Both the position numbers and the translations under genes were made by a program. Shown here piece after piece: positions 48,679 through 61,365 of a DNA stretch of 64,000 nucleotides. The notes beneath the pieces were generated by a model that ran no database searches, was not told the DNA's origin, and was given only the letters and a program-made list of their open reading frames with translations. This DNA is from Tubiluchus corallicola. Taxonomy: Eukaryota > Priapulida > Priapulimorpha > Priapulimorphida > Tubiluchidae. Position 1 is the first letter of the stretch, and every line of letters begins with the position of its first letter. The DNA lies in contig JAQGDQ010000017.1 in NCBI GenBank assembly GCA_030141605.1, positions 1,088,001-1,152,000 on the forward strand, read 5' to 3'.

Positions 48679-48803
48679 GCTTCAAAATTAAGCAATATTA
48701 ATTCTGGAAACAAATTATGCGCCTTTTCGTCTCACTCAGCACAAGAAAAGCTTCAAGGTTAAGCAACATTAACTCCAAAAACAAATTTTGTGCCCTTTCG
48801 TGC
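48679..48803 (+). repeat. Two diverged copies of a 53-bp segment, 71 bp apart
   Basis: AGCTTCAAAATTAAGCAATA and AGCTTCAAGGTTAAGCAACA start the copies at about 48679 and 48750. Both end in GYGCCYTTTCGT. Confidence 0.8.
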
Positions 48804-49879
48804 TATGTGATTATAACCTCTAACTATAGTCTTGTGCACTCTACATGCAAAAACTGCTAAACCCTATTAGAAGACAGTATGGCCTCCATGACAGGGACAA
48901 TGCAAGAAGAATCTGTCAACCAGGGACCATAATACCAACATAATCATCAACTATCCATATTCTAAAAGTGTCGAGGCATCGCACAATGTCCCGCATGCAT
49001 TCTTCTAAGCTGTCCATTTATGCAACGTATTTTTCATTCTAGGCACCGTCAATCAATTATTCAACTGCTATCGAGAAGCAGCAGACGCATTGGCAATGTT
49101 ATAAAAGATGCTTGCAAAGAGCTCTAGAACACTAGAGACTAAAGTACTACTACTCCTTCAATGGGACACTCATCTAAATCGCGCAAACTAGACAGGAAGC
49201 TTCAGAGATGATCATATTAATGGGAAAAAAAGTGAATATCTTTCTTAACAAGGCAACTACTAGATACAACATTTTGCTAATACACCAGATAGACACTGTA
49301 ATGTGAATAGTGAACAGTGTAATGTGATGCTGTAATGTACAACATTAATAATAACTTAATAATGTGCTCCTCATACTGTAAAGATTAAAAAGTTTTAAAA
49401 ACTGCTAAGCACTTTGTTTTTATACTAATCTTATTAAACCACTCAGAAATATACTGTAAAAACTGTAAATACATTGAAAGGCAAACATATGTTTACTAAC
49501 ATACTTTTACAAAAACTGAAATTTTGGGTTTGTATTCAACTCTCTATATGCATGACAGCGCTCTGCGAAATCATAAACCGCAAAGCTAGGAGCAACTAAG
49601 CTGGATCCTTACGCATTTCTTACTCAGCTATCACAACGAAAATATTTGACTATTCCATAATTTCCAAATCGCTTGCTTTTAAATATTGACAAAGATCACA
49701 TTATAGTCTAGTTTCCCATACTAAAGGACTATCATTACACTTCGGGCTATTAGCAAAGTTTATTCAATGAAATAAATGGGTGAAAAGCTCATTTGACTCA
49801 CAAAAACACAACATGAACTTAAAGAAAAACATACGAGGACACATATGTGCACATATACTAGTAAGTAGCTTTTAATATT
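48804..49879. other. No recognised gene
   Basis: A stretch at 48885-48950 reads RRQYGLHDRDNARRIC on the + strand before a stop. This vaguely recalls retroelement coding sequence but is too short to call. Confidence 0.35.
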
Positions 49880-50038
49880 TGTTGTTATTGTTGTTGTTGT
49901 TGTTGTTGTTGTTGCATGTAATTAGTAGAGTTAGTATTTTGTGCGTTTGTGTATGTGTAGTAATTAATCTTTTTTTGGTGAATTATATGCTGATTTTTGA
50001 TGCTGAAATAAAAGGTGAATTGAATTGAATTGAATTAA
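49880..50038 (+). mobile_element. (GTT)n microsatellite and probable retroelement 3' tail
   Basis: (GTT)n at 49880-49914. Downstream, GATGCTGAAATAAAAGGTG runs into repeated GAATT units (50013-50035). An AATAAA just before a short-repeat tail is typical of LINE 3' ends. Confidence 0.45.
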
Positions 50039-52778
50039 CAGTTACAAGCTCAACATTAGGTACTTTTACATATGTAGTTGTCACGCGGCTAAAATTCACA
50101 CTAAACTGTAAACATAACCATGTTAATTACAGAACCACCCACTTGGTTCTCTGGAACACGTCTTTCTCATGCAGCACACGTACTGCGGCTATTCTCAAAA
50201 AGAACGTGAGCGGAACTCAAATAAATTCAGTGAAACTGAGATTCAAAAAATGAAAAGAACAACTGTTGACGATGTTGTAACATGGGTTTAAAATAACTGT
50301 TCCACTTGCAGAACTGCTGCAAATGCTGTTAAAGATGATAAAACTATTTACAAAGAATAAGAGAATCACATGGTTAGTAAAAATATTTTTTGATTTGAAG
50401 AAAAACGTTAGCTTCAAAATGATGCAGCAGAAAAAGCAGAGAATAGGAATAATTGTAAACTGCAAAATAACTCATCTAGGTTTATATGGTTTTGCAAAAT
50501 CCTGTGAGACAATAAACTACACAGAGTAGACATGAATAACGATGTTAACTTCTAACAAAGAATTATGCAACAAACATCATATGCGAAGAGTGATTACAAC
50601 AATGATTTACTAATTTTGTGCTTAATAATAACAAAAATACCTGTTCTTTTACCTTCGCAAGAACACCATGGTTCTTCAGTAACGTGCACACGCACTGGTA
50701 TTAAAATTCACCTGGCTTTTGCTTCGTGAATACAGAAGATATGTTTGCAATGTCTCCATTGTCTACCTCACAATGCACAGTAAACCTGTTGCATAAGCCA
50801 TCAACTGAACCAAGTTCAATGAGAGGCTGCCTAGTGCCTAGTATTGAAATTACATATTTCTTCTAACCTACACGTAATCTTTCTATAACTCCACACCCTG
50901 CCCAAGGCAATTGGGTCAATGATCTAGTCACATACCTTGTCTAACAGGCATTTATAGTAACAGCACCGGCCCGAAGCGCTGCTGAAGGTAGAACATGCTC
51001 TTTAATTGTTTGTTAAATGTTACAGTCCAGTAAACGCCATGTTTCGGCGAGCACAGCTATAAAGAGAGAATTAGTTAAGATATTACATTATCACTGTCAC
51101 ATAAAACACAATCTCGGAAAAGAGCCGGGGACGTATTTCGATCAATTATAAAAGGCCCACAGGAGTTTAACGGCATTTTGTATTGCAAGTTTCTACACTA
51201 GATTAGTAAGTCGAAATTTTCTTTGTCAGTCCCATGGGAGAGAAAGTGTGGCCCGAAGAAATGGCAATCTTAATTGCATCAAAGTAATAGAATGGCCTCT
51301 TAGTTAACCAAAATGAAATGTGAAATGAGAATGTCCTACTCAAAATATAGCAACATTATATAGGGAAAATAAAATAAGCTTGTGAAGACAAAACGTTTTG
51401 TTTATTAACTTAATTGCCTTTTATTACTAACATTTCATACATAATCTAATTTTTCAAATCTTTACGCTTAATCAATTGGTTTTCTTAATTCTCTTACAGT
51501 AATTTAAAATATCAAAATTTCTCAAATCCATCTAATATGTATTTTTGCTATACAAATGTTGATAAATCTATTTTTCAACATCTAAATATTTTGATTCTGT
51601 TACAATTTGAGATTACCTTCATGAGTTTTTTATTTTGTTCTTGTTTTTTCCTTTTTTTAATTTCTCAATCATCACTAGTTTGCATCGTAAGATCTTTGAA
51701 TAGCAATACACTTCTGGCAGAAAACCACATGTCAACATGTCGTTCAGTCAACTATCATAACATTATTGTGGTTTTATAGTCCCACAAATTCTCACTACAA
51801 ATTGTATTAAAAATTTAAAATTTCTTTATGCAGTTCAGCACTCTGCAACAAGCAACAATCCAACACTTAACAACAGTACCCGCTTAATGAAGATTATTGT
51901 GGCAGAACAGAAGTTAGTTCAAGGATAATTTTCTGAACAAATTCAAAGACAATGTACTGAACAGGTATCAGCCATGTGCTAAACAAAATAGCAAACAAGG
52001 GCAATATGATAGATGAACTGCCCAGTGTGTTTTTCCAGCAAGCTAGCAGCCAATTATCCTTTTACTAACTAGGATCAGTGTTGCTTAATATGAAAACAAA
52101 CTAAACTGATTGGAATTTCTTACAAGTTCACAACATAGCAACCTAAAGCAGGCAAAAAATGCAAACACGGTCCTTGTTTTAATAAAAAAATGCATTAAAA
52201 TGACAATTAGCTGATGAAACAAAAATGCTTAATAGATTATGCTATCAATTCTAGTAGTAACCAAGAGAAGAAATCAGCAATGGTTAACAACTAGAATGCA
52301 CTAACGCTCAACTGCATGTGATCAAAAGAGAGGAAATCGGTTGACAATCCATGCTGAAACAGCCGTATCATTACGAGGAAATCATATAAGAACCGCCTGC
52401 GGTCATTATAGCATCCGTTACATTTTCTGCCATTGCAGTTATTAAAAATGTCACATTACATTCCTCCACTAGTATGAGTGATTGGTCATACTGAGTCAAG
52501 ATGCCCTGGGTATGAGCACTGGCCCACTCGTATTACAACTGCGCGGTTTTACACATTTTGAGCAGATAAAATACAAACAACAATAAAGAACCGAAAATGT
52601 CTGATTAAAAACGCATTGACTGCCGATGGTGTTTAACAAGGAAGTGTAATGGGGCCTAACTTAATCAAGTTTTATATTATGACAACTTCGTAGCTTCATG
52701 TTAACTTTTAAAAGCTTTATAAATGGTACATAAATTTTTATGTTGATAATACTATGTCTGTATCTCTGTACTTAGTTC
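50039..52778. other. No recognised gene
   Basis: AT-rich with moderately G+C-rich unique patches at 50650-51260. The short frames at 50217-50529 and 51537-51779 are not supported. Confidence 0.45.
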
Positions 52779-52887
52779 GTTTTTATGACTATTGTAGAAA
52801 GGATTACTATAACAACACATAGTCGTACGAATATCTGTTTTTATGACTATTGTAGAAATGATTACTATAACAACACATAGTCGTACG
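52779..52887 (+). repeat. 58-bp tandem duplication
   Basis: GTTTTTATGACTATTGTAGA starts at 52779 and 52837; the copies differ at one base over 51 bp (AAGGATT versus AATGATT). Each also contains an ATGACTAT/ATAGTCGTA near-palindrome. Confidence 0.95.
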
Positions 52888-53219
52888 TGACAATGAACTA
52901 TTACTACTACTACTATCAAATTAAAGACATCAAAGTGAAGTAAACTGAAGACATAATGCATCAAACTGCAAAAAAGAGATAAATATTTTTATAACTTCAT
53001 AGAGGCAATAAACCTTGAGCACTGCACTGACAAATGACCATCATTCATACTGGCTGAGTAATATCACCTCTACATATTTATATCTGCCCTGCACAGGTTG
53101 TTAACAACAGATTCCTAGGTTAAATCTAAGTTTTGGCTCAAATGTTTCACATTTTGTTTCTTTTGTCAAGTTTGGCTTCAAAAATCTAACATTTGTGTAG
53201 GTTCACTACATCACAGATA

Positions 53220-53426
53220 CAGGGTGTTCCAGAAGAAACAATGCAGTAGAAATATGTTCATATATTTTATATCGGAATGTAAAAAAACAATTTACATGGT
53301 AGGGAAATAATTGGAATTATGTAAATACAATTGTATTTTTACGTCACCGTGATGTAATAAAGCAGAAGACTATGGGAACCTTTCTTTGAGATTTGATTAG
53401 CATATTGTTTCTTCTGGGACAGCCTG
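53220..53426. mobile_element. Mariner-like MITE, 207 bp, TA target duplication
   Basis: Left end CAGGGTGTTCCAGAAGAAAC and, inward from the right, CAGGCTGTCCCAGAAGAAAC: two mismatches in 23. TA flanks both ends (53218-53219, 53427-53428). It has the CAGGGTGTYCCAGAA terminus widespread in mariner-type elements and no coding capacity. Confidence 0.88.
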
Positions 53427-53961
53427 TACAAATGAAATAATCCTCATTGAACTTTAGCATTTTATACGAAACCCTGTTTATGGCACTATCTCGTGAAGCC
53501 ATATCAGAAATCTCCTTTCCATTAGAAGCCCTAGTCGCCAGACAATCTTACACAATCATGCATGCACGACAAAAGTGATTTTCTGATTTTATGCCGTATT
53601 GATTTGTTGCTCTACGCCTGCAGTGCAGTGAAGTGATGAATCAACAATAAAAGTAAAATTTGATAGAATTGTTATTATTCACTAAGCAACACCTATTCTG
53701 CACAGTTCAAATGAATAGTTACTTTGTGGCCAGTGAGAATTAGCAGCTATTGAAAGTCATAAGTGATCAATGTTGCCTAGACCTAGTGAGAGGAATAACT
53801 GTTTGTGAATCTGAGTTTCTATCAGGTCAACAAAACACGTCGGAATGACGTTTATCTTTCATTTCGTCATGTTTATGCACTCAGAATTGTACAAATGGCT
53901 GCCACGAAACACTGATTAAATATTTTGACACCTTCTCCTGAGAACCTCATCAAATTAACTG

Positions 53962-54489
53962 AAACTGGACCCAATCTTAAACTGCAGGTCAAAACAATCT
54001 ACTCAAAAATATTGAACGTGAACATACTATTTTTTAAAGTAATTTTGTGTTCCCACTGCTAATTCTTCATTGCCATTTCGTCATTTGTTAGCTAGACCGG
54101 CACTAGCGCCTGCATTTCGGAAACACATTGCATAAAAAACAGGTGCTGTACCTCTCACTTCAGAGATACACACGTTTGAGAGCACATGCTTGTCACAGCA
54201 GTAAATTGAAACTTCAATTTTTATCATAAAACTTAAAAAGAGTTTTTGTACATTATACTGAATCTTGTAGAGCTCTTCAGCAGCTTTCGCAAACACGTTC
54301 AACACGCTCATAAAATGTTTATGCTGTTGAAAATTATGTGCGTTTGTGACGTCATCACTAGCTGGGCTCGCTCGTTAATTAAGCTTATAACATATTATTT
54401 AATTATCTTAAACACTATGGTAATATTATAGGTGTTAAAATGTATACATTTCACCGTACTTCAAAATGGGGTAGGAAGTGAAAAAAACG
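53962..54489 (-). mobile_element. Dispersed repeat family R1, copy 5
   Basis: Reverse complement of R1: CTGGACCCAATCTTAAACTG at its left, and GTACTTCAAAATGGGGTAG at its right. It carries a full CRE palindrome TGACGTCA at 54347-54354 where copy 4 has TGACATCA. Short frames inside are shadows. Confidence 0.85.
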
Positions 54490-54754
54490 TATTGTTTTGC
54501 TTTAATATAAACTGAGGCACTCAAAAACATAATCCTGGAGCTATCAAAGTAGGTGACAATCTTACACGGTGTCATGTATTTTGCTAGTAACGAAAGAGAC
54601 CTAATAGCTTTTTTGTAATGTAAACAGGAACTAATAATTATGTAACAATTTTAAAAAGCAGAGTGTGCAAATGCTATAAGGCATGCCGTTAAGGCTCAGC
54701 TAATACAGCCAATTTCTTCATTGTAATAGTAAAATTTTTCAATTTTCAATTCTT

Positions 54755-55083
54755 CTTAATTTCTTTTTATTTATCTCTATCTTGTTAGTAATATTAACAT
54801 ATCTACAGTATAGTTTAATAAAGAGTTATAGAGACAGGGTAGCAAACAAACCATATGGTATTCTAGTATGAAGCCAATATTAAAAATTTAACTAAATATA
54901 CATTAATGTTAGGGGAGAAAGAGCAAAAGTGTTACTTTAAATAAAAAATGTACGCAAACTGAAGAAATAAATACACATAAACCTTAAGGACATAACAAAT
55001 CAATAGTATATACCAGAGCAGTAAGTAAAACTAAATGAATTGCACTCAAACAGTGAAAGTTGTGATCGTGTAAAAAAGACCAA
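54755..55083 (-). mobile_element. Dispersed repeat family R3, copy 2
   Basis: Matches 37603-37940 throughout (see that entry). It abuts R4 copy 2 within a few bases, suggesting nested or serial insertion. Confidence 0.8.
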
Positions 55084-55088
55084 ACCTC

Positions 55089-55617
55089 TTTAAAGGAAAG
55101 GAAAGTCACTGGATTTACATTACTGTTATCAATGGATTTTAAACTTAGAAAAATATAACAAAGAAATTTGCAAAAAACTGCCTATAAAGCATAAGTTTAA
55201 AATATGTTACCTCTGAATAGAAATTTTCAAGCGTGGTGAGGATGTAACTGGGAGACTTCTTTATTTTCCGTAAGCACGTCACGGCTTCCCGTAAATGCAT
55301 GCAATTTAAACTAATTCAAACTTGTGCAGTTTTTCTAATGCTGACACAGAAACATTACAAAATTAGCTATCTAATTTTTTTGTAAAAAGTTATTACACTT
55401 TTGATGAAGATCGACAGTGCCTACTTTCCTTTAAAGCGAATGACGTCAGTGGAAGAAGAATGGGCATTGAAAATGGAGGTGCCAATGCATGAAGTGATCG
55501 CGACTTTAAAGTGATATTACTAGTTAGACGAGGCAGTTTTGTTACTAGATCTTTCTATCATTATTCGCGAACATTGATATAAGCCTAACCTCTTAGAAGG
55601 CTTGTTCTTTCCTTTAA
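55089..55617 (-). mobile_element. Repeat family R4, copy 2, with terminal inverted repeat
   Basis: The left end is TTTAAAGGAAAGGAA and, inward from the right, TTTAAAGGAAAGAAC, an imperfect terminal inverted repeat. The body is the reverse complement of 21798-22343. About 529 bp and non-coding. Class unresolved; the size and ends fit a DNA-transposon MITE. Confidence 0.85.
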
Positions 55618-55619
55618 AC

Positions 55620-56105
55620 TTCACCTGAATGTTAAATTAACATTTTCCTTTAACCCAAAGAAAAGCAAGTTAGTATCGTGAAAAATTCTCCGGATTATGC
55701 ATTCTCGCTCAGTCAGCAGATGTTGACTAAAGATTCATATTAACAATCTCAAGGTGACTGATAAAGACAATGATATCATTACTGGGACAAAAATACACTT
55801 CAGCGAAACAAACAGGGCTCATCTGGCATTTCAGCGCCTTATGAAAGTGCGAATTTTGCAGCTTTTTAAATTATGCATGTTTGAAAAATTAACATGGCGT
55901 ATAATGGAAAAATGTTTCCGCTTCGCGGCACACGTCCATCAACTGACAGCAAAAACTGAAGAATGAATTATCAGTCGCTTGTCACACGAGTGACAAAGTT
56001 ACACTAAGAAGACCACTTATTAAACTAACACATACAAAACTTCTGCAAGAATCGCTTACCTATTATTGCTTCAGGAACAGCTACAAAATGCTGCGAGTGT
56101 AGCAC
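55620..56105. other. Unique block, no supported gene
   Basis: Moderately G+C-rich unique DNA between transposons. The 70-residue frame at 55754-55966 has plausible composition but no recognised domain or splice sites. Confidence 0.3.
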
Positions 56106-56109
56106 TGGT

Positions 56110-56505
56110 CAATAAGCCTTTTCACAGCTCCACTGATTGATCATGATCGTGAAAAGGTCAAAGGTTAAGTGTACTAGACAACGCATTTGTGTACACTTGA
56201 CAACACCTAGCAGCCCATGCTAAGGCAATAGTAACAGTCTTAAGAGCTAGCTAGAACATTAACTAGTTCATTTTTTCTTGTTCCCCAGCAAAATCCTAGT
56301 AGTAAATAACTTTACACACAGACTAATGCATAACTAATTAGGTCCACGTAATACAACCGAAGTTAATAAGCTGATGCCGCAGACGGCTTTGCTTCAGCCA
56401 CATGTCACGCGACAGTTGTAGTTAAGATGCACTGCTGCGGTACACTTAACCTTTGATCTACAGCAACTGCGTGTGTGCGCAACAAAACTGTGAAAAGGCT
56501 TATTG
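56110..56505. mobile_element. MITE family R2, copy 2, complete, 396 bp
   Basis: Perfect 18-bp terminal inverted repeat CAATAAGCCTTTTCACAG. A second perfect 16-bp inverted pair, CAAAGGTTAAGTGTAC, lies at 56159-56174 and 56440-56455. No clear target duplication flanks it. Non-coding. Confidence 0.92.
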
Positions 56506-56585
56506 TTTAGCAGTTTAATAACTTTTCTGAGTACCAAACAACACAGCAAAAGTGGGATTTAAAAACTTACTTGCACAGCGATGTA

Positions 56586-56790
56586 CAAAGTGTTCCAAAA
56601 AAATGTACAGTAGCAAATGTTATAAGCTCATGAATACTAGACCTTGCAATAAAATCCAATAAGTGTGTTACTATCAAGTTACATGGTACAAAAATTGGAC
56701 ATATTTTTAAGAGACTATGATGTCATATCTGCAAATGTCCAAGTTCATAATAATATAACTCTATTGCACTGTTTCTTTTGGAACTCCCGA
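56586..56790. mobile_element. Mariner-like MITE, second copy, 205 bp
   Basis: TA flanks (56584-56585, 56791-56792). Ends are CAAAGTGTTCCAAAAAAA and, inward from the right, CGGGAGTTCCAAAAGAAAC. The same size and layout as 53220-53426 but more decayed. Confidence 0.75.
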
Positions 56791-56792
56791 TA

Positions 56793-59700
56793 CAATGCAC
56801 ACTAACTTTTTCTATTTGGTTCGATTCCTGATGCAGTAGAGCGAATATAGTTTCTCAACAACACTGCTTAATATTTTGTTATCATTGTGCGGAAAAAAAT
56901 TACACTATCAGTCGAAACCTAAGCAAAAATTAAGTATCCCAAGGGATTTGCTTAGACATCACGGCAAAATTTTTTAACTTGACGTATCGCAACAGCAGCT
57001 TCAATACAAAGATTGCATCGTGTAGCAAAACTCGACTGATACGCTCAACTGTCAAAAACTTACTGATGAAACTTTATGGAACGGATCACTGTGGCTCATC
57101 TCTGACCGCAGATGCGAAGATTGATCGCAAAAAGAAGCAAATATTAATCTATAGGAGGAAACCACAGTAGTGAAGTTCTATTGAGGAAGTTGTACAAATT
57201 ACTCCGAAGCAATCAGAAAAAGAGGAGAAGAAATAAAATAATTTGAACACACACAAAAGGGCAAACTTAACCATGATGTTGATAACTGCAGCGCAAGTGT
57301 TGTTAATATTAATATTGCGCAAGTCCTTTAAGAAATAATGAAAAGGGAGATACAAGATTATGAAATGACTTGTGTGGATGAGTATCATAAAATGACGCAA
57401 AACAAAGAAAAAAACTTTTGACATGCAGCGAGTTCTGATCAGTAAAAGCCAAAACTTTTTTTAAAGGCACGTTCTTTGCTAAAATGCAAATTGTGAAAAT
57501 TAGTAGATAAACTGTATTAAAAATATGATGACATCGAGAAAACCATAGCAAATGCTCTAAAAAGAAACAGTTTTTGCGCATATCCTATATCTAGTTCATG
57601 AGAGTTTTTGGTGTAGGTCTTATTTCCACAGTTCATGGGTATATAAACTGATAAGGACTGAGAAAATGAAATATATTCATGTCCCTAAAAAGCAATACGA
57701 TAGCAAGAATTCAAATTGTGAAATTTTGTTACTTTGAGCCTGCAAGCACGCTCAATCACTCCGATTTGCTTAAGTAAGTAAGCTAGTAAAGACTAATGCC
57801 TTAACTTCTCTAATATGTATGTTTAAAAGAACGGAAATTAGATCTTAACTTTACAATGGCAGTAAACATCAAATTTGCATGAAATGCATGAAGCGAATAC
57901 AGCTAAGGAAGTACTGCCATCCCTTGAAAACGACGAATTAATAATCACAAATGCATTAACTATCATCGTAAAACTGGGAGCACCGAATCTTCCAATGTAA
58001 GAAACAAGAGCAGGTCTAATAACACAGGCAAAATTACATTACCACGGTAATCAATAAACGGCTTTTCTTTGGAGATCTGAAGGTCCACAATAACGAACAT
58101 AAGCTTATAGTAGCTCTGAACACAAATCAAGTAGCCATGCCAAAAACGCAATTAACAAACAACTAAGGAAGTTCCAAAGTCGCTGTGCCTCTTGAGTGGT
58201 AACCGACAGGACACAGGTGTTTTCAGAGTCATGATTACAGGTTGTAAAGTTGAGATTTAGTTGTTGCTGACAAGCAGTTCATGTAATTAACAGGATTTCC
58301 GCTCAGTTGCTTGTGCCGGCTGTACCGACTTTATAACAAAATCATCACAATGTAATTATAACGTGATTATGTGCATTCTTTTCAGTCCTTTTGTGTTGTA
58401 AAGCCAACATTTTAAATAATGCGATGACACACAAGAAAATTTTTAGTGGAGTAGTTAAAACAACAAGGACGACTTAGAGTTTTGATTACATTCTAAGAGG
58501 GTGGCTGACCTCAATAACGCATAGCTCCTTCGCCACCTTTTCACCCCACTAATCATTAATCACTTTTGCACTTTATAATATTATTGTATGTTGCACAGAA
58601 TTATAAATCACTTAATTACGTACTTTGTTATTATAAAAAAATGGTGATAAACTAATAAAAAACTTACTTACTTACTTACAACGTAACACAGAACAACAAA
58701 ACAACATCAGCATTAATTTTTACGCATGTTTTAATATAATAATTCAATTATGTATATATATATATATATATATATCATTATTAATGCTTTCAATAAAACT
58801 TTTAAATCTCATGCCGCATTTCAATATTTTGTATCCATGATTTTGCTTGTTGATTAATGGATTATCACCGACTATAGTAAAAATGTTTAGCAAAAGTGCT
58901 AAAACATTTATTATTATTAACATCATTTTATTTTCGAACACACATCTACAGTTAAGTTACATAAATGATTCATTTAAAAGAAATTAGTAGACTAGATAAC
59001 ATACACAGCCAAACACTACTGACCTTCACTAGATACAGTTTCATAAGTCAACAGGATTTTGGCATAAAGTGCATGCATGTAAACATCTAACAAGGCACTG
59101 TAAATTCAGAACATTCCGATTTTTTCAACACAAACCAGTCAAAATCTTTCTACCTTTCCAATATTTAAGCAATATTTGAACTACAGACATGGAACAGCAC
59201 TTGCTCAAATTAACACCTGTACGTTCGAGCTCAATACTGGTACCTTACAGCAGAAATCTTGGAAGGAGTCACCAGACACCAGGCAAACATCACCAGCGAA
59301 TTTGTGCAAATTCAATCTACATGGTACAGATAAGAGCTGAACCGAGCCACTTTCATCTAATCAAACTGACACACGACTGGCGTAGATAGAGTAAATATTT
59401 GAACTGTCGTATTCATGATCTCGGTTAGGAGTACGAGATCTCTTTCTACCTACGCGGCCAGGTAAAGGTCAATGTAACATTTCATTAGCATTCAAACACC
59501 TAGGTTGAAATTATCAAGAAAATGTAACTGTGAAAAATGTATGCCTACTAAATCGTTTTATAAAACGCGCTCGTCTACATCTAAAAATATCTCAGAGCTT
59601 ATGAAAGACAGTTTGAACCTGTACTGATAATGTGACTGGTATTAGTGAGAAACATTACCAAAAACATCACATTATGTTGGTTAACATCAATATAGTCTGG

Positions 59701-60389
59701 TCCATTAATGCCTAATTTTGAAGAAATGGGGACTGACTGGATACAGCTGCCAAACTTTCAGGAATGATTCTTTAGGTCATTCTAACAGCGTTTTGGGCAT
59801 TTTTATAAAATTTTGAAGTTGGCCTGCTGTCCTGGGACACTAAAAGGTCGCGGAATGGTGCTTAGGATGATGCACTTTGGTGGCATAACTCCAAAACGCT
59901 CACAGATAGATACATTGCTGTTATTAGCAGGGACAAATAGGAAGTTAATGTGGGCTTTCAATTGGTAGTATAATTAGTCATTAATACATACTAAAGAAAA
60001 CTAGGTGTTAATTCTGTAAACCTTTCTGCAAACTCATACTAAAACTACACGAATGTCACAACAGTCTTCGGAAGCAAAACTAAACTGAAATAAAAAATTC
60101 TGTACAGGAAGCTCAGCCTAATGCATTCTTTTGCACTACTACAGCCTTTGTATAACTGCTAAATACTGCAGTAAAGTAGAAGTTGGATTTTGATGTAAAC
60201 CTTGTATTCCAAATGCTGCAGCACAAATGCAGAAATATATGGCAGATTTCAAATTAAAAAAGGTAATTTATGTATCAACAGACCCTCTTAATAACCATAA
60301 TATCCTAAATGCTAGTTTCCAATCCGTTTACGTTTGTACCAAGCACAAGATATGAACGGTTCGATAACTTCCACTAAATATTTCAGAGG
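56793..60389. other. No recognised gene; (TA)n at 58752-58775
   Basis: AT-rich with a (TA)n tract at 58752-58775 and (ACTT)n at 58665-58680. Many short frames, none supported by a family or by splice sites. Confidence 0.5.
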
Positions 60390-60651
60390 ATGAATGCATA
60401 TCATACACTAGTGAATTATTTAGCAGTACTTTTATCTAATGGGTGCCTTAGTAATAGATGCACAAGAGAAATGATGGTGCAGAACAGAGTAGAGCGGGGA
60501 ATCCGCATCCATACTCTGAAATTCCACTGGTCAGTGGCAAGTAAGCAATTTTCTTACCTTGTGAATTTTAAATTAACAAGAAAATCATATAATATTTTAA
60601 TAGGTTTAGCATTCGTTATTGAAAATATCAATAAAACAAAGGTTCCACATC

Positions 60652-60932
60652 GAAACATGGACATACTAGCCATATTCTGCTTTTTATTTTTGCTAAATAA
60701 CAGATATTTTGCAACCCATTGCGGTTTGCTGCTTCAGTGTAAACAATGAGCAATATGGAACACCTTGGGATGAAAAATTTGTTTTGTGTTGGATTATTTT
60801 ACAAATTTTACATCCCAAGGTGTTCTATATTACTCATTATTGACACAGAAGGAGCAACCCATAATGGGATGCAAAATATCTGTTATTTACCAAAAATAAA
60901 AAGCAGAATTTGATCTAGTACATCCATGTTTC
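60652..60932. repeat. Long hairpin: 130-bp inverted arms, 20-nt loop
   Basis: The left arm 60652-60781 and right arm 60802-60932 are reverse complements at roughly 85% by eye, separated by only 20 nt. Long perfect blocks include CTGCTTTTTATTTTTG, TAAATAACAGATATTTTGCA and GAACACCTTGGGATG. No target duplication is obvious. As RNA it would form a long stem. It could be a foldback transposon or a hairpin-RNA locus. The overlapping 119-residue frame (60390-60749) is not supported. Confidence 0.95.
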
Positions 60933-61365
60933 TATCTATAATCTTTATTTTACTGAAATTATCAAATATTTTCAGTCATTTTGCCTATAAATCACTGCCG
61001 TTCGCAAGAAACATGGAAAAGAAGATGCAGTTGAAGAAACAGCGCAAAAAAATCTCTTCCATTTGGTACTTTATCCAGTTCTGTTTAGTTTATACTACCA
61101 AAACCATTGCAGCATTGGCTAAGACTACCCTGCCACATATATAATATTTTTGTCGTTATTTAATATATATTTTTATTAAAACTGCTGCAATGGCCCTCAA
61201 AAAAGCTGCACAAAAGCTGATTGTCTTGAGTTAAACATGACATTCTAAGTCGTGTGTCAAACAGCATACATCACGATAAATGTCGAAATTTAAAAATCCT
61301 ATTTTAATATTTAAAAACATACGGGCTAAAAGCGCAACCTCTCTAAACCACTGCCTAAGAGCCTT
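60933..61365. other. No recognised gene
   Basis: AT-rich, nothing identified. Confidence 0.5.

Noticed and set aside
48885-48950. Possible retroelement coding fragment
   Set aside because: Only about 25 codons before a stop and no conserved motif.
60390-60749. 119-residue frame
   Set aside because: It runs into the left arm of the long hairpin and has no recognised domain.
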